NCBI GenBank assembly: GCA_017165825.1 | Contig: CM029368.1 | Location: 1,218,163 to 1,282,162, forward strand | DNA: 64,000 bases | Reading direction: 5' to 3' | From: Hepsetus odoe | Taxonomy: Eukaryota > Chordata > Actinopteri > Characiformes > Hepsetidae | Shown: piece by piece, positions 44,791-57,221 of the stretch | How positions within the stretch are numbered: the first letter of the stretch is position 1 | Layout: each line of letters opens with the position of its first letter | Position numbers and translations under genes: made by a program | Notes under the pieces: generated by a model | What the model was told of the DNA's origin: nothing | Database searches by the model: none | The model's input: the letters and a program-made list of their open reading frames with translations, nothing else

Positions 44791-45119
44791 AGAAAATGAA
44801 GAAAGTAAATGGACAGAATAAGCGGGAATGTATGCGTATTTATAGGTCATATGTTTTTACAGTTGATTGGATGAATATGAGGTTTGAGGAGGGACTCAAC
44901 AGGTGGTTCCTAGAAATCTTCCTAGAAAGTTTCATGTACAGTAAAAATAAATTATAGTGTCCAATATAAAAGAAATACCAAAAAGGGGAAACACGTTTGG
45001 CAGGTTAAAATGAAACACATGTGGTGGGAATTTTTGGTATGTTTATGGTTTTATTCCTTTTAACTTCCAAGTGAAATGTTTTTGAAACTGTATTGGGAGA
45101 ATGGATGATAAATCTTTGA

Positions 45120-45125
<6 letters not shown>

Positions 45126-45154
<29 letters not shown>
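45126..45154. repeat. (CA)n microsatellite
   Basis: About fifteen CA units. Further CA tracts lie at 45421-45441 and 45524-45577, the latter mixed with CTCA. Confidence 0.93.
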
Positions 45155-45156
<2 letters not shown>

Positions 45157-45954
45157 CAGATGTAAGTCTTGGGGGCTTTGCCCTGCAGGTTGTTTGGCCA
45201 CTGTTGTCACAGGAGTATACAGTAGGACAGTATGGTGTCCTAATTGCACACCTGGCAACCCTGTGGCCATGTCTGCACCAGGACGTCCACGCCAGCGGGG
45301 GGTCAGCGCCCCCTCTGTAAACACAGCTTTAAGGGGGTTAAATGATGACACTACTTGTCTGTGGCATAAAAGTCCTCCCTGGCTTACACACACTGGTGTC
45401 TTATCCCTCTATTAGACACACAAACACACACACACACACACTCTGTGAGCCAGCATATGTCCCCTGGGGCATCAGATTCATTCAATTAAACTCATGCGGG
45501 GCGGTGATGTCTGGGGTTCAGTACACACACACTCACTCACTCACACACACACACACACACACTCACACACTCACACACCCTCTAAGGATGTTGAATATGA
45601 CTGGAAGGCTCAGACAACAAATGTGTGTGTGTTCATTTTTAAATTTTTTTTCATCTCAAGGTTGTCTGAGTGTTGTTAACAGATTTAGCTGTTAGTCTGA
45701 GCACCATGACATCACATTTAAGAGACGGAGGGATGAAAAAGAAGTCCTTTTAAAAATAAGAAACAGTTTTCCTGGATGTAGAGATTGTTAATATTAAAAA
45801 AGGAAATTTGATCACAATAAATTAAAAGAAAACATTAAAAGGATATCTATTTTCCTTTCTCACAGAACAAAAATCAAAGAGCAATTATGGAAATGCCTCT
45901 ATTTTGCATTATTTTCTAATTTATTATATATATATTATATATGTATTCAGTCGT

Positions 45955-47030
45955 GTGAAAAAATGAAGACACCCCTATAAATGTGGATGTCTAATCTTGT
46001 TTTTATTCATTTCTGGAAAAGAAAGTGATTTAATTGCAGGCAACAAAAATGAGCCTTGATTTATTCATTAAACAAAAGATTTCAACAAAAATGTGCTGGC
46101 CAGGTCCTTCTGCAGCAAACTATCTCCAAAGCATGACACTTCCACCTCCATGCTTCACAGCTGGTATGAGGTTCTTTTCCTGGAGTGCTGTATTTGGTTT
46201 ACACCAGACGTGTCCTCTGTTCTGGTGTCCAAATAATTCAATTAGACTCATCCGTCCAAAGAACATTATTCCAGAAGTCCTGGTCTTTGTCTATGTTCTC
46301 TCTGGCAAACTTCAGTCTGGCCTTGATGTTACTCTGAGAGAGTGAAGGTTTCTCCTTGCACTCCAACCATGAAGTTAAAGTTCAGTATCTTTCTGAAGCA
46401 TTTTCACATTAACAGTAGCAACAGTACCCGAGAGGATATTTTAAGGTTTTTGAAGACTTCTTTTAGCATCTTGCAGTCTTCTCTTGGGGTGAACTTGCTT
46501 GGACGTCCAGACCTGGACATGTTGGCAGTTGTTTTGGAAGTCCCCCACTTGTAGACTATTTTCCGGAAGGTGGAACAGCTGATTGGAAATTCTTCTGAGA
46601 TCTTTTTAAATCCCTTACTAGAATTATAAGCTGCTACAATCTTCTTTCTGAAGGCCAGAGAAGCTCTTTTGATCTCACCATGTTCTTCACTCTCACCTCA
46701 ACAGTTAGGAGCACCAAACTAAAAGTCTGAGGTTTAAAAGGACAAACCTCCTTCAAAATGCTGAGTAATGATGTTGTAATCATGTGACCTGATGCGCTAT
46801 ACCTGTGTGTGATTTGAACCATTTTAATTGGGAATGAAGGTGGGCGTGTCCTAATTTATTCCTCACCAGAAATCACATTTTACAGAAGATTGTGAAAAGT
46901 CTTTTCTTCAGTTTTAATGGTTTAGTTATATTACTTGAATCTCCCAGTGTTGTTCAAACTGAGATTAAACATCCAATAATGTCCAAGAATGTTACAAAGG
47001 CTTTCATACGGTGTCCTAACCTTTTCACAT
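45955..47030 (-). mobile_element. Tc1-like transposon relic
   Basis: The ends look like decayed inverted repeats (cgtgtgaaaaaatgaagac on the left, the complement of ggtgtcctaaccttttcaca on the right). The minus strand near 46130-46180 reads KNLIPAVKHGGGSVMLW, the conserved Tc1 transposase segment. Many frameshifts. Confidence 0.75.
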
Positions 47031-47509
47031 ATATTTATATATAAATATATAATATTATTCGCTGATGTTTGTAGATGAAAATAAGTCCTGCTGTGTCCTA
47101 AACCACACAGACAAGTCAGTTCCACCTTAAAGTGAAAGTGACTATTTGTCAATGTAAACAGAAGGAAGTGGAGGAGAGTGAAGTGAGGGAGGGACTTTGA
47201 ATGTTAGCAGCATGACTGGTAAAGGTAGAGAATGAGCTGATATGATGGAGAGAAGAAAGGTTGATCTTCTGTGTGTGAGAGACTCGATGGAAGGATAGTA
47301 CGACCAGGTGTATTGGAGGAGGGTTTCAATTGTTCTACCATGGTGTGGATGGAAGGAGGAATGGGGGAGGAGTTATCCTGCTGGGAACTGACACTTTAAC
47401 AACAACACAACACACAAAATTGCTTTATAATGTTTTATTCTGTTTAGTATACATTAATTTATATCTCTCTGCAACAGGACCTGCACTGACTCCCTGTGGT
47501 TGACCACTA

Positions 47510-47765
47510 GGCAGCGGTGGCCTAGTGTTTAGGGAGTCGGCCACAGGATTGGAAGATGGTGGGTTCAAACCCCTCACCAGTAGGTTGCCCTGAGTTACCC
47601 TTGAGCAAGGTACCATCCCCGTCACTGCTCACCAGGCGCTTTCATAGCTGCCCACTGCTGCACGGTGTTTGCATGGGTTAAATGCAGAGGTCCAGTTTTG
47701 TTGTGTTTCACTGTGTGCTGTGCTGTGACCTCGCAATGACAAGAATAGTCACTTTCACTTCACTT
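47510..47765 (+). repeat. SINE family A copy 13
   Basis: It starts ggcagcggtggcctagtgtt, has the gtgacctcgcaatgacaa block and ends agtcactttcacttcac. Confidence 0.86.
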
Positions 47766-47769
47766 TTTA

Positions 47770-49110
47770 ACACAGGGAGGTGTTGTCCATGATGGATGTT
47801 AGTTTGGAGAACATCCTCTCCTCCCCTACCTGCTCGATGGACTTGAGCGGGCAGTCCAGGACAGAGCTGGCCCTCTTGACCAGTTTGTTTAGTTTCCCTC
47901 TGTCCCTCTCTGAGACTCTTCCACACCAGCAGACCACAGCGTAAAAAACAGCCGACGCTACCACAGTGTCATAGAATGTCCTCATGAGATGTTTGTTTAC
48001 TCCAAAGGACCTCAGCCGTCTTAGCAGGTGGAGCCCTTTTAGTACAGAGCAGTAGTGTTAGTGGACCAGTCCAGTTTATTGTTGATGTGGACACCCAGGT
48101 ATTTGTACTCCTCCACCGTTTCAATGCACAAACCCTGGATGTCCACCGGTGTAATGGGGGGTGACTTCCTGCGAAAGTCAATCACCAGCTCCTTTGTCTT
48201 GCTGGCATTGATGCGCAGATGATTTTTATTGCACCAACTGACGAAGTCCCTGATGACCCCCCTGTATTCCTGCTCATCTGACACACGACCAACAATAGCA
48301 GTGTCGTCTGAGAACTTCTGCAGGTGACAGGTGTCCGTGTTGTGTTTGAAGTCTGCCGTGTACAGAGTGAAGAGGAAGGGGGAGGACTGTTCCTTGTGGG
48401 GCTCCAGTGCTGCAGACCACCACCTCAGACACACAGTCCTGGAGTCTCACATACTGGGGCCTATTGGTGAGGTAGTCAATAATCCACTCAGACATGTGAT
48501 GGTCCACACCCACTCCCTCCAGCTTCCCCCTCAGAACTGAAGGCCGGATTGTGTTGAAAGCACTGGAAAAGTCAAAGAACACGACTCTCACAGTGCTCTT
48601 GGCACTCTCCAGGTGAGTGAGGGCCCGATGCAGCAGGTAGATGACAGCGTCATCCACCCCAATGTGCGGCTGGTAAGCAAACTGCAGCGGGTCCAGGTCC
48701 CTCCTGACCAGTGGACGAAGGTGATGGAGGATGATCCTCTCCATAGCCTTCATCAGGTTAGAGGTGAGGGCAACAGGTCTGAAATGGTTTGGCTCCTTGG
48801 GGTGCGTCGTCTTGGGGACTGGAACGAGGCATGAGGTCTTCCACAGAGAGGTGTGAAAGGGGGCACAGGCATGTATTGGGCTTTGGTGGTTGGGTGAGGG
48901 GCAGATTCCTGAGTCAAACCTGTTAAAGAACAGATTTAAACTATTAGCCCAGTCCTGATCTCCAGACTCTGGGCCTCCCCTACTCACTGTGCTCCTTCCA
49001 GTAATGGTGTCCAATCCTCTCCACACACCTCTGACGTTGTTTTGTTTGAGCAGACACACTTGCTTTCCAAGCCAAGAACAGACCTGCAGCGTCAAATCTG
49101 ACTGCACTCA
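47770..49110 (-). mobile_element. CR1/L2-type LINE, partial and frameshifted
   Basis: Minus-strand frames cover a reverse-transcriptase domain. They contain HFRPVALTSNLMKAMERIIL, VVFFDFSSAFNTIRPSVLRG, CSTGAPQGTVL, the QKFSDDTAI active-site motif, EEYKYLGVHINNKLDW and a C-terminal LNKLVKRASSVLDCP part. At least two frameshifts separate the pieces. The endonuclease half is absent, so it is 5'-truncated. Confidence 0.9.
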
Positions 49111-49111
49111 T

Positions 49112-49290
49112 CAAACAACGTGTCTGTTCTCGTCCCCTCAGAACATCAAGCTCCGCTCGCCTCGAACCTCCGTCCTCAAGAGGGAGACCTGCATCAAGAC
49201 TTTTCTCAGTCCTGGCTCCTCAGTGGTGGAATAAACTTCCTCTTGTGGTCAGAACTGCTGAGTCTCTTCTGTCTTCAAACCTCGTCTAAG
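49112..49290 (+). mobile_element. L2-type LINE 3' fragment, opposite orientation
   Basis: A plus-strand frame reads PQWWNKLPLVVRTAESLLSS, the usual end of fish CR1/L2-type ORF2 proteins. It abuts the 5' end of the minus-strand LINE. Confidence 0.6.
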
Positions 49291-49383
49291 ATACACCTGT
49301 ATTTGTCTGTATTTACTGTGCTGCTGAACTATATGTTGCACTGTATGTTAAATATTTCCACTTAAATTTAATGGTATATATTT

Positions 49384-49655
49384 AGGGCAGTGGTGGCCTA
49401 GTGGTTAGGTTAGGTGGTTAGGTGGTTAGGTTGGCCACATGATCGGAGGATCGGGGGTTCGAACCCCTTCCCAATAGGTTGCCCTGAGGTACCCTTGAGC
49501 AAGGTGCCGTCCCCGTCCTGCTCCTCCCTGTGATGGGCTGGCGACCTGTCCAGGGTGCGTCCCCCGTCCTCGCCCTGTGTGAGCTGGGTTGGACTCCAGC
49601 ACTCCCCCGCGACCCCATTTGGGACAAGCGGCAGAAAATGGATGGATGGATGGCA
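49384..49655 (+). repeat. SINE family A copy 14 (head) fused to another dispersed repeat
   Basis: The head ggcagtggtggcctagtggt runs to ccttgagcaaggtgccgtcc. It then passes into a common fish repeat with ggcgacctgtccagggtgcg, gttggactccagcactcccc and a (GGAT)n end. Confidence 0.72.
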
Positions 49656-49879
49656 TATATTTAACACATGATTCACCCCCAAGATGATAATTCTTCTTGA
49701 ATCTTGAAATCCTGAGTGTTTAGAAGGAGAAGTGAGAGATCAAAGGTGTGATAAAGAGCTCACGATACACTCAGAATGGATCACGATAAGGATTAATATC
49801 ATCATATCGCCCAGCTCTATGTTCTGCCCCGTTACAGTTCTATACTCCTGCCCAGCAGGTGTCGCTACAGAGTTTACTT

Positions 49880-50490
49880 CCCTCTCCTCCTTCACGAAAG
49901 CCCCGCCCCCTCGCTGCTCTGGGATTGGCCCTTCGGATTATCAGAAACGCCGTAACCCCGCCCACTCGACTCCACAAACTCTGATTGGCTGGCGCGCCTG
50001 CGCTGTTGCTTTACTTTTATGCTTTGTTTTGTTTTGTTTTTTCCCGCTCTCGCACGATTCCTAGAAAGCGCCGCGCGCTGCCGCCGAGGAAGCGTTCTAG
50101 AACACCGTGGCGTCCCAAACGCGGCGCGCGCGTCCTCCCAGAAGGCGCTGCCGGCCAATCGCGGCGCAGGAAGAGGGAGAGGGGCGGGGCCTGACCTGAG
50201 AAAAAGGTGGGAAGTGCCAAAGAAAGAAAATAAATAAATAAATGAAAAGAAGGCGGGGGGGAAAAAGCCGAGTTGTGAGTCGAGTTCGGGCAGAGGCTGT
50301 CTAGACACCCTCCCCCTCCCCCTCCTCCGGGCAGACTGCACCGTCTGGAGGCGAGAATTCTCGGGCAGAGAACCGTAAGCTGCATTTTGAACTGTTATTC
50401 GTGGTGTCTCTAGTCCTTTCTGTCCTCCCGCAGGAGGACACGGACAGGGAGCAGCTGAGGAAAGAGGGAAGAGAGACGTTAAGGTGAGGA
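49880..50490 (+). promoter_or_regulatory. CpG-island promoter, gene unknown
   Basis: About 600 bp of CpG-rich DNA in an AT-rich window. Inverted CCAAT boxes (ATTGG) lie at about 49923 and 49984, a CCAAT at 50155, a GC box (ggggcggggc) at 50181-50190 and gcgcgcg-type runs near 50120-50130. Plus-strand donor candidates are ACC|GTAAGC at 50375 and AAG|GTGAGG at 50484. No coding exon follows within the window, so it may start a gene with a long first intron, or a non-coding RNA. Orientation is a guess from the donors. Confidence 0.6.
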
Positions 50491-50984
50491 GAGGAAGTTG
50501 GAAGAGTATAAAAGGGGGGAAAGCTGCAGGGTGTGGAGGTGCAGCCTCTTACTTAACACTCATTCTCACCACTGGAGCTCATTGGCACATCAAGCGTGTG
50601 AGACACTGGATTTCAGATGAATCTTTAATGGCTTTTAGGAAAAGTTACAGCTCCAGCTCACAAACTTAAACTGGACAAACCTGCAGCCTGTTAATGAGCC
50701 TGGTGTCTGAGGTCCAGCTTATAAATGCAGTTAATGTAATCCAGGCATGGCACTGCCACTCTGTGAAGTGTGCCCCAGCTTGTCTCTCTGCTTCAGGTTC
50801 TTGTTTCGAGCAGCTCAGGGTTTGAAGATCTAGGATGTACAATAATACTGTCGGGAACATGTTGTGGCATCACCTTCAAGGGAAATATCATTTGCTTTTC
50901 TTCATTTCCTTCCATCATTTGGTGTTAATCAAAGCCATGCTGAGTGGGTATGGTTCAGATTTCTTCACAGAGTTGGCAAATGAA

Positions 50985-51090
50985 ATGGATAGTGGAGTGG
51001 TGAGGATGGAGGGAGTAGAGGTGGTGAAGGGGGAGGAGTTTAAATACTCAGGTTGGACAGTTCAGAGTATAGGCGAGTGTGGAAAAATTC
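50985..51090 (+). mobile_element. RTE-like LINE short fragment
   Basis: The plus-strand frame reads MDSGVVRMEGVEVVKGEEFK followed by YSGWTVQSIGECGK. Confidence 0.72.
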
Positions 51091-51422
51091 ATTTGACTTT
51101 AAATATCTATATTTGGGGATGACTTTATGAAGATTACTGCAAAGTCGTAGAGCCAAAGATTAAGTCTGGTTTACACCTCAGCCCGAACATCTGAAAACAT
51201 CTGCTCAGAGGATCATGGTGGCCGAGAGGTGGAGTGGAGCTCTAAGAGCTTTTAGAAACAAATTAAAAAACCTAAATTTAACCTAAATAAAAAACTAAAC
51301 CTAAATTCTATATCTGAGAAGCATTCTGCTTTATATCACCAGCCCTGCAGCATTAACACACCTGTGCATTAATCTATGTGTTAATATCAGTATTTAAAAA
51401 TATAAATACACATTTACATTTC

Positions 51423-51658
51423 TGGGGCAGTGCTGCTCTAGTGTTTAGGGATGAGGCTCCAGGATCAGATGGTTGTGGGTTCCAATGCTGTTGGTTGCCC
51501 TAAAGTATCCTTGATCAAGGCATCGTCCCTATCCCTGCTCCCTGGATGCAGGATATGTCTGCCCCCTGCTGGACGGTGTGTGTGTGTGTTAAATACAGAG
51601 GATGTGTTTGGTTGTGGTTCACTGTGATCACAATGACAGATAGTCACTTTCACTTTCA
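51423..51658 (+). repeat. SINE family A copy 15
   Basis: From ggggcagtgctgctctagtg to agtcactttcactttcac, with a (TG)n in the body. Confidence 0.8.
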
Positions 51659-52179
51659 CGGTTTATATAAACGCGCCGTTAGAAATCCCAGCAGTGCCGG
51701 TCGTGTGTTTTGGTGAGTCTGCCCTCGCTGTAGTGGGTTTTCTCAGCAGCAGGTGTGTGTGAGAGTGAAGGATCATAACTCTTCTGTCCCTGAGGGGGGT
51801 GAACCAGAGTTTATGCACACACACACACACACTTCCCTGTGGCATCTCCTAACGCAGCGCTCCTGTCCCGCTCTGATAGACACTGTCAGCCGACTCTGGT
51901 CCGTCTGAGCACAAGCGTATAACACACAGCAGGGCTTCAGCTGCGGGCAGATTCTCCACTGGCCATGAGGAATGTTAAACTCAGCCATGTGTCATATCTC
52001 CACAACGTGTGCCCCCCAATTAAGCAGTTCACTCGAATTCCTGTACCATGGTGGGACGCTTCCCTTCAATCTGAAGAACATTATCTTTCGGTCCCAGCTA
52101 TTCGTGTTTTCCCACAGGGGGTTGAACCTCGTACGACTCTCTTCACGCAGGTTTTACACTTTACAGAACTTGCACGTCT

Positions 52180-52560
52180 TATTCATGGTAGAATAATTAA
52201 TAATAGATACCGAATTACTCATAGTGCACATGGTGCCATTCATAGTGGATACTGAACAATTAATTGTTGTCGGCAAACATTGTTTCATAGTAGTTACTGA
52301 ATAATTCATAGTGGATATTGAATAACTTACAATAGATACAGAATAATTCACAGTAGATACTGAATAATTCATAGTGAATACTGAATAATTAATAGTAGTT
52401 GCTAAGTAATTCATAGTAGATACTAAATTATCTTTAGTGGATACTGAATAATTCACAGTAGATACTGAATAATCCATCATGCATCGTGGATACTGAATAG
52501 TCCATATTGGGTACTGTATATTTCACAGTAGACACTGAATAATTCACTGAATATTGAATA
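52180..52560. repeat. 20-bp minisatellite
   Basis: About eighteen diverged units based on atagtggatactgaataatt and cacagtagatactgaataat. Confidence 0.92.
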
Positions 52561-52639
52561 CTTTTAAAAAATTTGCTCTGATGATAAAGTGTGTAGGGGG
52601 GTTCTTTCAGCTCACAGGCGTGTTCACACCAATGTCACT

Positions 52640-53060
52640 CTCACACACAGATGTGCAGCAGCAGAGAAGTGCGATCAGATGGAAGTGAAGTTGTACAATA
52701 AAGTATGATGATGTAATAAGAACGTTTGATGTGCCGCTAGCGCGCCGCCGAGGGCTGTTGATGTATCTAAACAGCCACAGGCCATTGGAAGCAAATGAAA
52801 GGCTATAAAGTGGTGCAGCGGTACACCTGCCAGTCATAACAGCAGCAGAGGCAGGCATCAATTATATGAGTCACTCCGGCAGTTTGGAAACCTCATTCAA
52901 ATCTTGCAGGAGCGCACCGAGTGATGATTTATAAATTAAGGCTGCAGGTTTATTGGGCTGAAGAACAAAGGGCCATTTCGGGGAGCCGCTCAGGTGTGGG
53001 TCTGCGTACGACGTCTATGATAAACGTTCAAACTGCCGAGTATAGAGGTGGGCAATGCTC
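52640..53060. other. repeat-free stretch, candidate conserved non-coding element
   Basis: About 420 bp with none of the window's repeat families, mixed GC content and no long frame. It contains homeobox-like AT motifs (tttataaattaagg, tcaattatatgag). Conservation cannot be tested from one sequence. Confidence 0.25.
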
Positions 53061-53276
53061 CGGGCTTATTAAATGACTCATGCAGTGAGCCTTCGCTACT
53101 GAACGGCGTTTTGGTGCCAAGAAGAGTCTGTCACCTCCAGATCATTGTAGGAAGCAAGACGTCACCCGCGTAACTCGTAAGCGTAAGCAGGGCTCACGTG
53201 ATTATTCCTTTTTTGTGCTGGTCTATGGAAAAACAAAAAGCAAGAATGTTTCTAAAATGTGGTAAAAAGATGAGCC

Positions 53277-53278
<2 letters not shown>

Positions 53279-53318
<40 letters not shown>
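53279..53318. repeat. (TG)n microsatellite
   Basis: About twenty TG units. Confidence 0.95.
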
Positions 53319-53321
<3 letters not shown>

Positions 53322-53394
53322 CATGCTACTAGCAGCTGGTGGCAAGATACAAAAAATATTCTTGTTGTATTTTAATTTATTTTTTGTTTAACCT

Positions 53395-53590
53395 TTAAAC
53401 CTGTGCAGCCTGTGTGTCCTCACAGTGTGATGGTCCTGGGTTTCATTCCCAGGCGGGACGGCCCAGGTCCTTTCTGTGTGTACATGTTCTCCTCGTGTCT
53501 GTGTGTGTTTCCTCCAGGAGAGTGAGAGCTCCAGCATCACCCATGATCCTAATCAGGACAAGTGGCTCAGAAAAGGAGTGAGTGAGATTG
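53395..53590. repeat. dispersed repeat shared with 39693-39862
   Basis: It contains gtcctgggtttcattcccag, tcctttctgtgtg and atgttctcctcgtgtctg. It ends tcctaatcaggacaagtggc. Confidence 0.6.
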
Positions 53591-54246
53591 ATTGATAGCC
53601 TGGACAAAGATTAAAAATAGAGAAACCTCTTATAATATTGCCAATGGGACCTCTTAGTTGATATTCTGCATCTACCACCACCATGTTTCACTGCTAAATC
53701 AGGGACCGTCAGAGACAGGTTAAGGGGAGCTTGAGAGCCACTTCCTATTCTTTGAATTTGAATTTTAAGAAATGACACTAGGGGGCGCTGGATAGTTTTT
53801 GAGTAAAAGGACACTCTAACCGATGATGCTGAGCTTCTACAGAATCCTAACAGAGAAACAAAGTCCAGACGAGACGGTGGATTTGTGCTGTTGGACGTGT
53901 CTCTCTCTGGGAGGGAATGAAAGAATGGACACCAGTCGTTCACACGTTTTTGAACATTTGATCAAAGATGAGCTCCAGTGTTCTAATGATTGTGTTTTTA
54001 GTCACATCTTCACCACGTACTTCTGGTTCCTTTGTCAGCAGAACAAATGGGCTGTGTCCCAAACCGCACACTTCTACACTTTACACACCACATTACTGAG
54101 TGTGTGTCCAGTTTGGGACACCATTGTGTGAACAGTGATGTAACGAGAGATCAGTAATAAGTTCTCCAGTTAAAGATCTTCATCTTCAGTCTGAAAACTT
54201 CACGATGATTTTTGGAAAAAAGAGGGACGCTCGCTAACATTAGCTC

Positions 54247-54423
54247 ATTTACATTGCATTTGCTTTTGCGGCATTTAGCAGACGCTCTTATCCAGAGTGA
54301 CTTCCATGTCCTCATTACAGGGACAGTCCCCCTGGAGACACTTAGGGTTAAGGGTCTTGCTTAGGAACCCAGTAGTGGTAGTACCTGAGGTGGGATTCGA
54401 ACCTGGGAACCTCTTTATCCATA
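54247..54423 (-). repeat. SINE family B copy 5
   Basis: It begins gcggcatttagcagacgctc. It ends near gggattcgaacctgggaacc, with a decayed head. Confidence 0.78.
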
Positions 54424-54454
54424 TCACCCCTTTACTTTAACAGTGAAGAGTCTC

Positions 54455-54739
54455 TCGTCCTTCGTCTCACACAGCCATCTGTCCTTCTGTAAACATCATC
54501 CTGACGGCAGCGTAAGGGGAGGGATTCTCCACAAGACACATGCAGACGTCCCCAAAGTGGAGCAGGGATTTCACTGTTTTTAGGGAATGAAATACTTCGG
54601 GAGCTGAATAGGGACGGAGTGGACAGCTGCCCACCACATTTTTCTCAGGCCAAAGCCCCGTCCTCGCTAACCAGAACGCAAGCGTGATTGAATTTCCCTG
54701 CATTGCTGCCAAGAGTGGCCAAGAATGGTCATTCAACAC
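54455..54739 (-). repeat. coding-like dispersed repeat, copy 2
   Basis: The 90-codon minus-strand frame includes RPYSAPEVFHSLKTVKSLLH and FGDVCMCLVENPSPYAAVRM, alignable without gaps through most of copy 1 at 43565. It could be a relic of an unrecognised element. Confidence 0.45.
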
Positions 54740-56009
54740 TAGTCATACACCAGAAAGCATTTAAGTGCGTCATAGTTTAGGAATCTCTAATCCCTTATTT
54801 TGTATGCTGCCCCCTGCTGTCTGGGAGGATGATTCATCATGACCTCGATGGAGCGCTGGTTCCGTTTGCTGCTATTGGTGCAGCACTGGTAGCAGTTGGT
54901 ATTTGCTGCCATGCTGCTGATGGGTGAGAAATGGTCTGTGGATTCTTTATTTTTAGCCAGGCTCAGGCAGACTTCCCAGTCCACCCAGGGAGCCTCTCTG
55001 TTCCCATTAGCTCATGATAAGGCAGGCGATTCCATGGGGTTTTTGGACCAAAGCTTTAGGACGAGAAGGGAAGAATGAAGAAATGGCCCTTCTGTCTTTC
55101 TCTGGTTTTCTCTTCACTCCCTTTGAAGTGGGCTACTTGAATTGATGTATGCCCCCATAAATATTGATCAAAATTCTGGCCAAATGCTTATTTCCGTTGC
55201 TTTAAAGGCACAGCAATGGATTAGTGTCTTTACATCCTTATTAAACGGAAGTCATAATTCATCAGATGCTAAGCAGGACAGCCAGGAGTGGAGTCTGGGC
55301 CTCTATGAAGGCTGGAATAATACCTGTGTGGTATTGTGTGGAGTCTGTTTCTATTTTTAAGATGATCCACTGTCATAATTGTGTTACAAATATGCAGTTC
55401 ATGTTTTTCTTATGAATCAAAGCCAAAAAGAGTCAAGCTGATTCAAGTCACAAAGTAGCTAGAATGCCAACCAATCAGCACCTTTCACAAAGCCAAGGGA
55501 AAAAAATGAGCGAACAGGGGAGGAGTAGCAGAGAGAGAATAGAGAGTTCTTTAACTGGGTTCTGAAAGTAGGGAGAGTCATTTCTACAAGGTTCTGTTGA
55601 AGAGAACTGCGGTTGCAGGTGGGAGAACATGAATGGAGTAATTCTGAGCCATGAAGGGCTTGAAATGTAAAGAGGAGAATTTTAAACTGAACGAGGTTCT
55701 AAACAGGGAGGACCTTCAGTAGCCAGAATACCAACCAATCAGCACTCAGTATTGAGGAGGCAAACCAGTAAACACTCAGTGGCAAGAATACCAATGAACT
55801 GAAACTTTACCAACCAATCAGATCTCAGTAAACCAGAATGCCAGCCATTCGTCTTTTAGCAGTTACAGTGTCAGAAAATTAGCACTTAGTATGCCAGAAT
55901 GTCAATCAATCAGTTATCAGACTTCAGAAGGCTAGCCAATCAGCATTCAGTATCCCTATGCATAACCAATCAGAACGCAGTAGCCATAATGGCAATAAAA
56001 AAAACGAGC
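54740..56009. other. no gene recognised
   Basis: Unclassified sequence. Between about 55440 and 55990 there is a loose array of units with agccaatcagca-like motifs (aaccaatcagcac, gccagaatgcc). Confidence 0.45.
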
Positions 56010-56290
56010 TTTTAATCCACACAGTGATCTTCGTCTGAACCTTCTAGCAGAACAAAGCGTCTAACTTAGGACATGAAGCAGTGAAGAAGCAGGAGCGGAT
56101 GATTCCAGATGATCAGGTGATTCGTTTACTGCTGAGACTGAATGCTGAGTGTGTGGAACCCCTTTATCTAGAACCTATTTTAGAATTTAATAGGAATAAA
56201 AAAGTGTGTTTGCACCAACAAGGTGATTCCCTACAAAATATAAGGAAGCGAAGGGCTCTGCACGTCTGCACAGTCACTTTTATAAATCTG
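56010..56290 (+). repeat. Tc1-derived repeat fragment related to 40975-41270
   Basis: It shares taatccacacagtgatct, agcagaacaaagcgtctaac, gattccagatgatcaggtga and tgcaccaacaa in the same order. Confidence 0.75.
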
Positions 56291-57221
56291 TTTTTTTCTT
56301 GATAGCATTGCTGTTTTGGTAACTTGTTTAGTATACCTGCCTTTTTTGAACTGGCTTTCATAAACAATTACAGAATGGAGTGATGTTGTTTCAGTAAGAC
56401 CGGTCACGCCGGTAAGGAAAAGAAAACTCCACCTAAGCAAATATTGGATTAGGGTGTTGACGAATGTCTAGCCTCTGCTTGCAGACAAATTTGTTTGTGG
56501 AGATTAAATCAAAGACGCTGAAATGATGGAGGGAGGCCCTGCGCTGTCAGCAGCTGCCATTGAAGCTCGTCCTAATCCTCAGCCGTGTCTCTGATGTCTG
56601 TGCTGTGGCGTTTCAGACGAGCAGAAGAGGACCCAGAGGAGAACGCCAGGAACCCCTGATGTTCTCAGATCACACCGGCTGCTGTCGGGGCAACAGAATT
56701 ACACTTCCCTAAGATACGTCCTGTTTGAATCTTCACCATTTTAACACACACACACACACGCACACGTACAACCCTGTTCAATATGTCTGGAGAGGCAGAG
56801 TGGGCGAGTTTGGTGAATGTTCTAGTTCAGACAATGCCTCCTCTGACCAGGTGCTGTAGATGCCCCTAAAGCGCCCCCTGGCTGCTTAACTAAGAAGAGT
56901 CTACAATTACACCTTGGGCTTAGTGCATAGTGACCTTTTTGGACTCAAAACAGCTGCAATGTATGCGTTCAGTCTACTAAGACAAACCTGCCCACTAACT
57001 GCTCATGGCACCACCCACTGCTTGTGAAGTGTCAGGTTTGAAAAGGAACTTGAAATAAAAAAGCCATCAGCAAAGCTGAGACTAATTCGAGGGGGAGAGC
57101 TCAGTGATGAAGAGAGAGCGGTGTTCAGGAATGGTGCTCTTCCACAGGCATGCGATTCCAATGTGGCCTCATCGCTGCGTCCATCTCTTCTGATGTTGGA
57201 CATTCGTCCAGCTGCTGTTAG
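56291..57221. other. no gene recognised
   Basis: Unclassified sequence with a short CA tract near 56745-56762. Confidence 0.4.

Noticed and set aside
44614..44850. Minus-strand frames over RTE LINE 3' ends (also at 8829 and 9364)
   Set aside because: Antisense shadows of LINE coding ends.
49892..50385. Long Arg/Pro-rich frames over the CpG island
   Set aside because: Frames stay open because GC-rich DNA lacks stops. Several overlap on both strands, and none has family resemblance.
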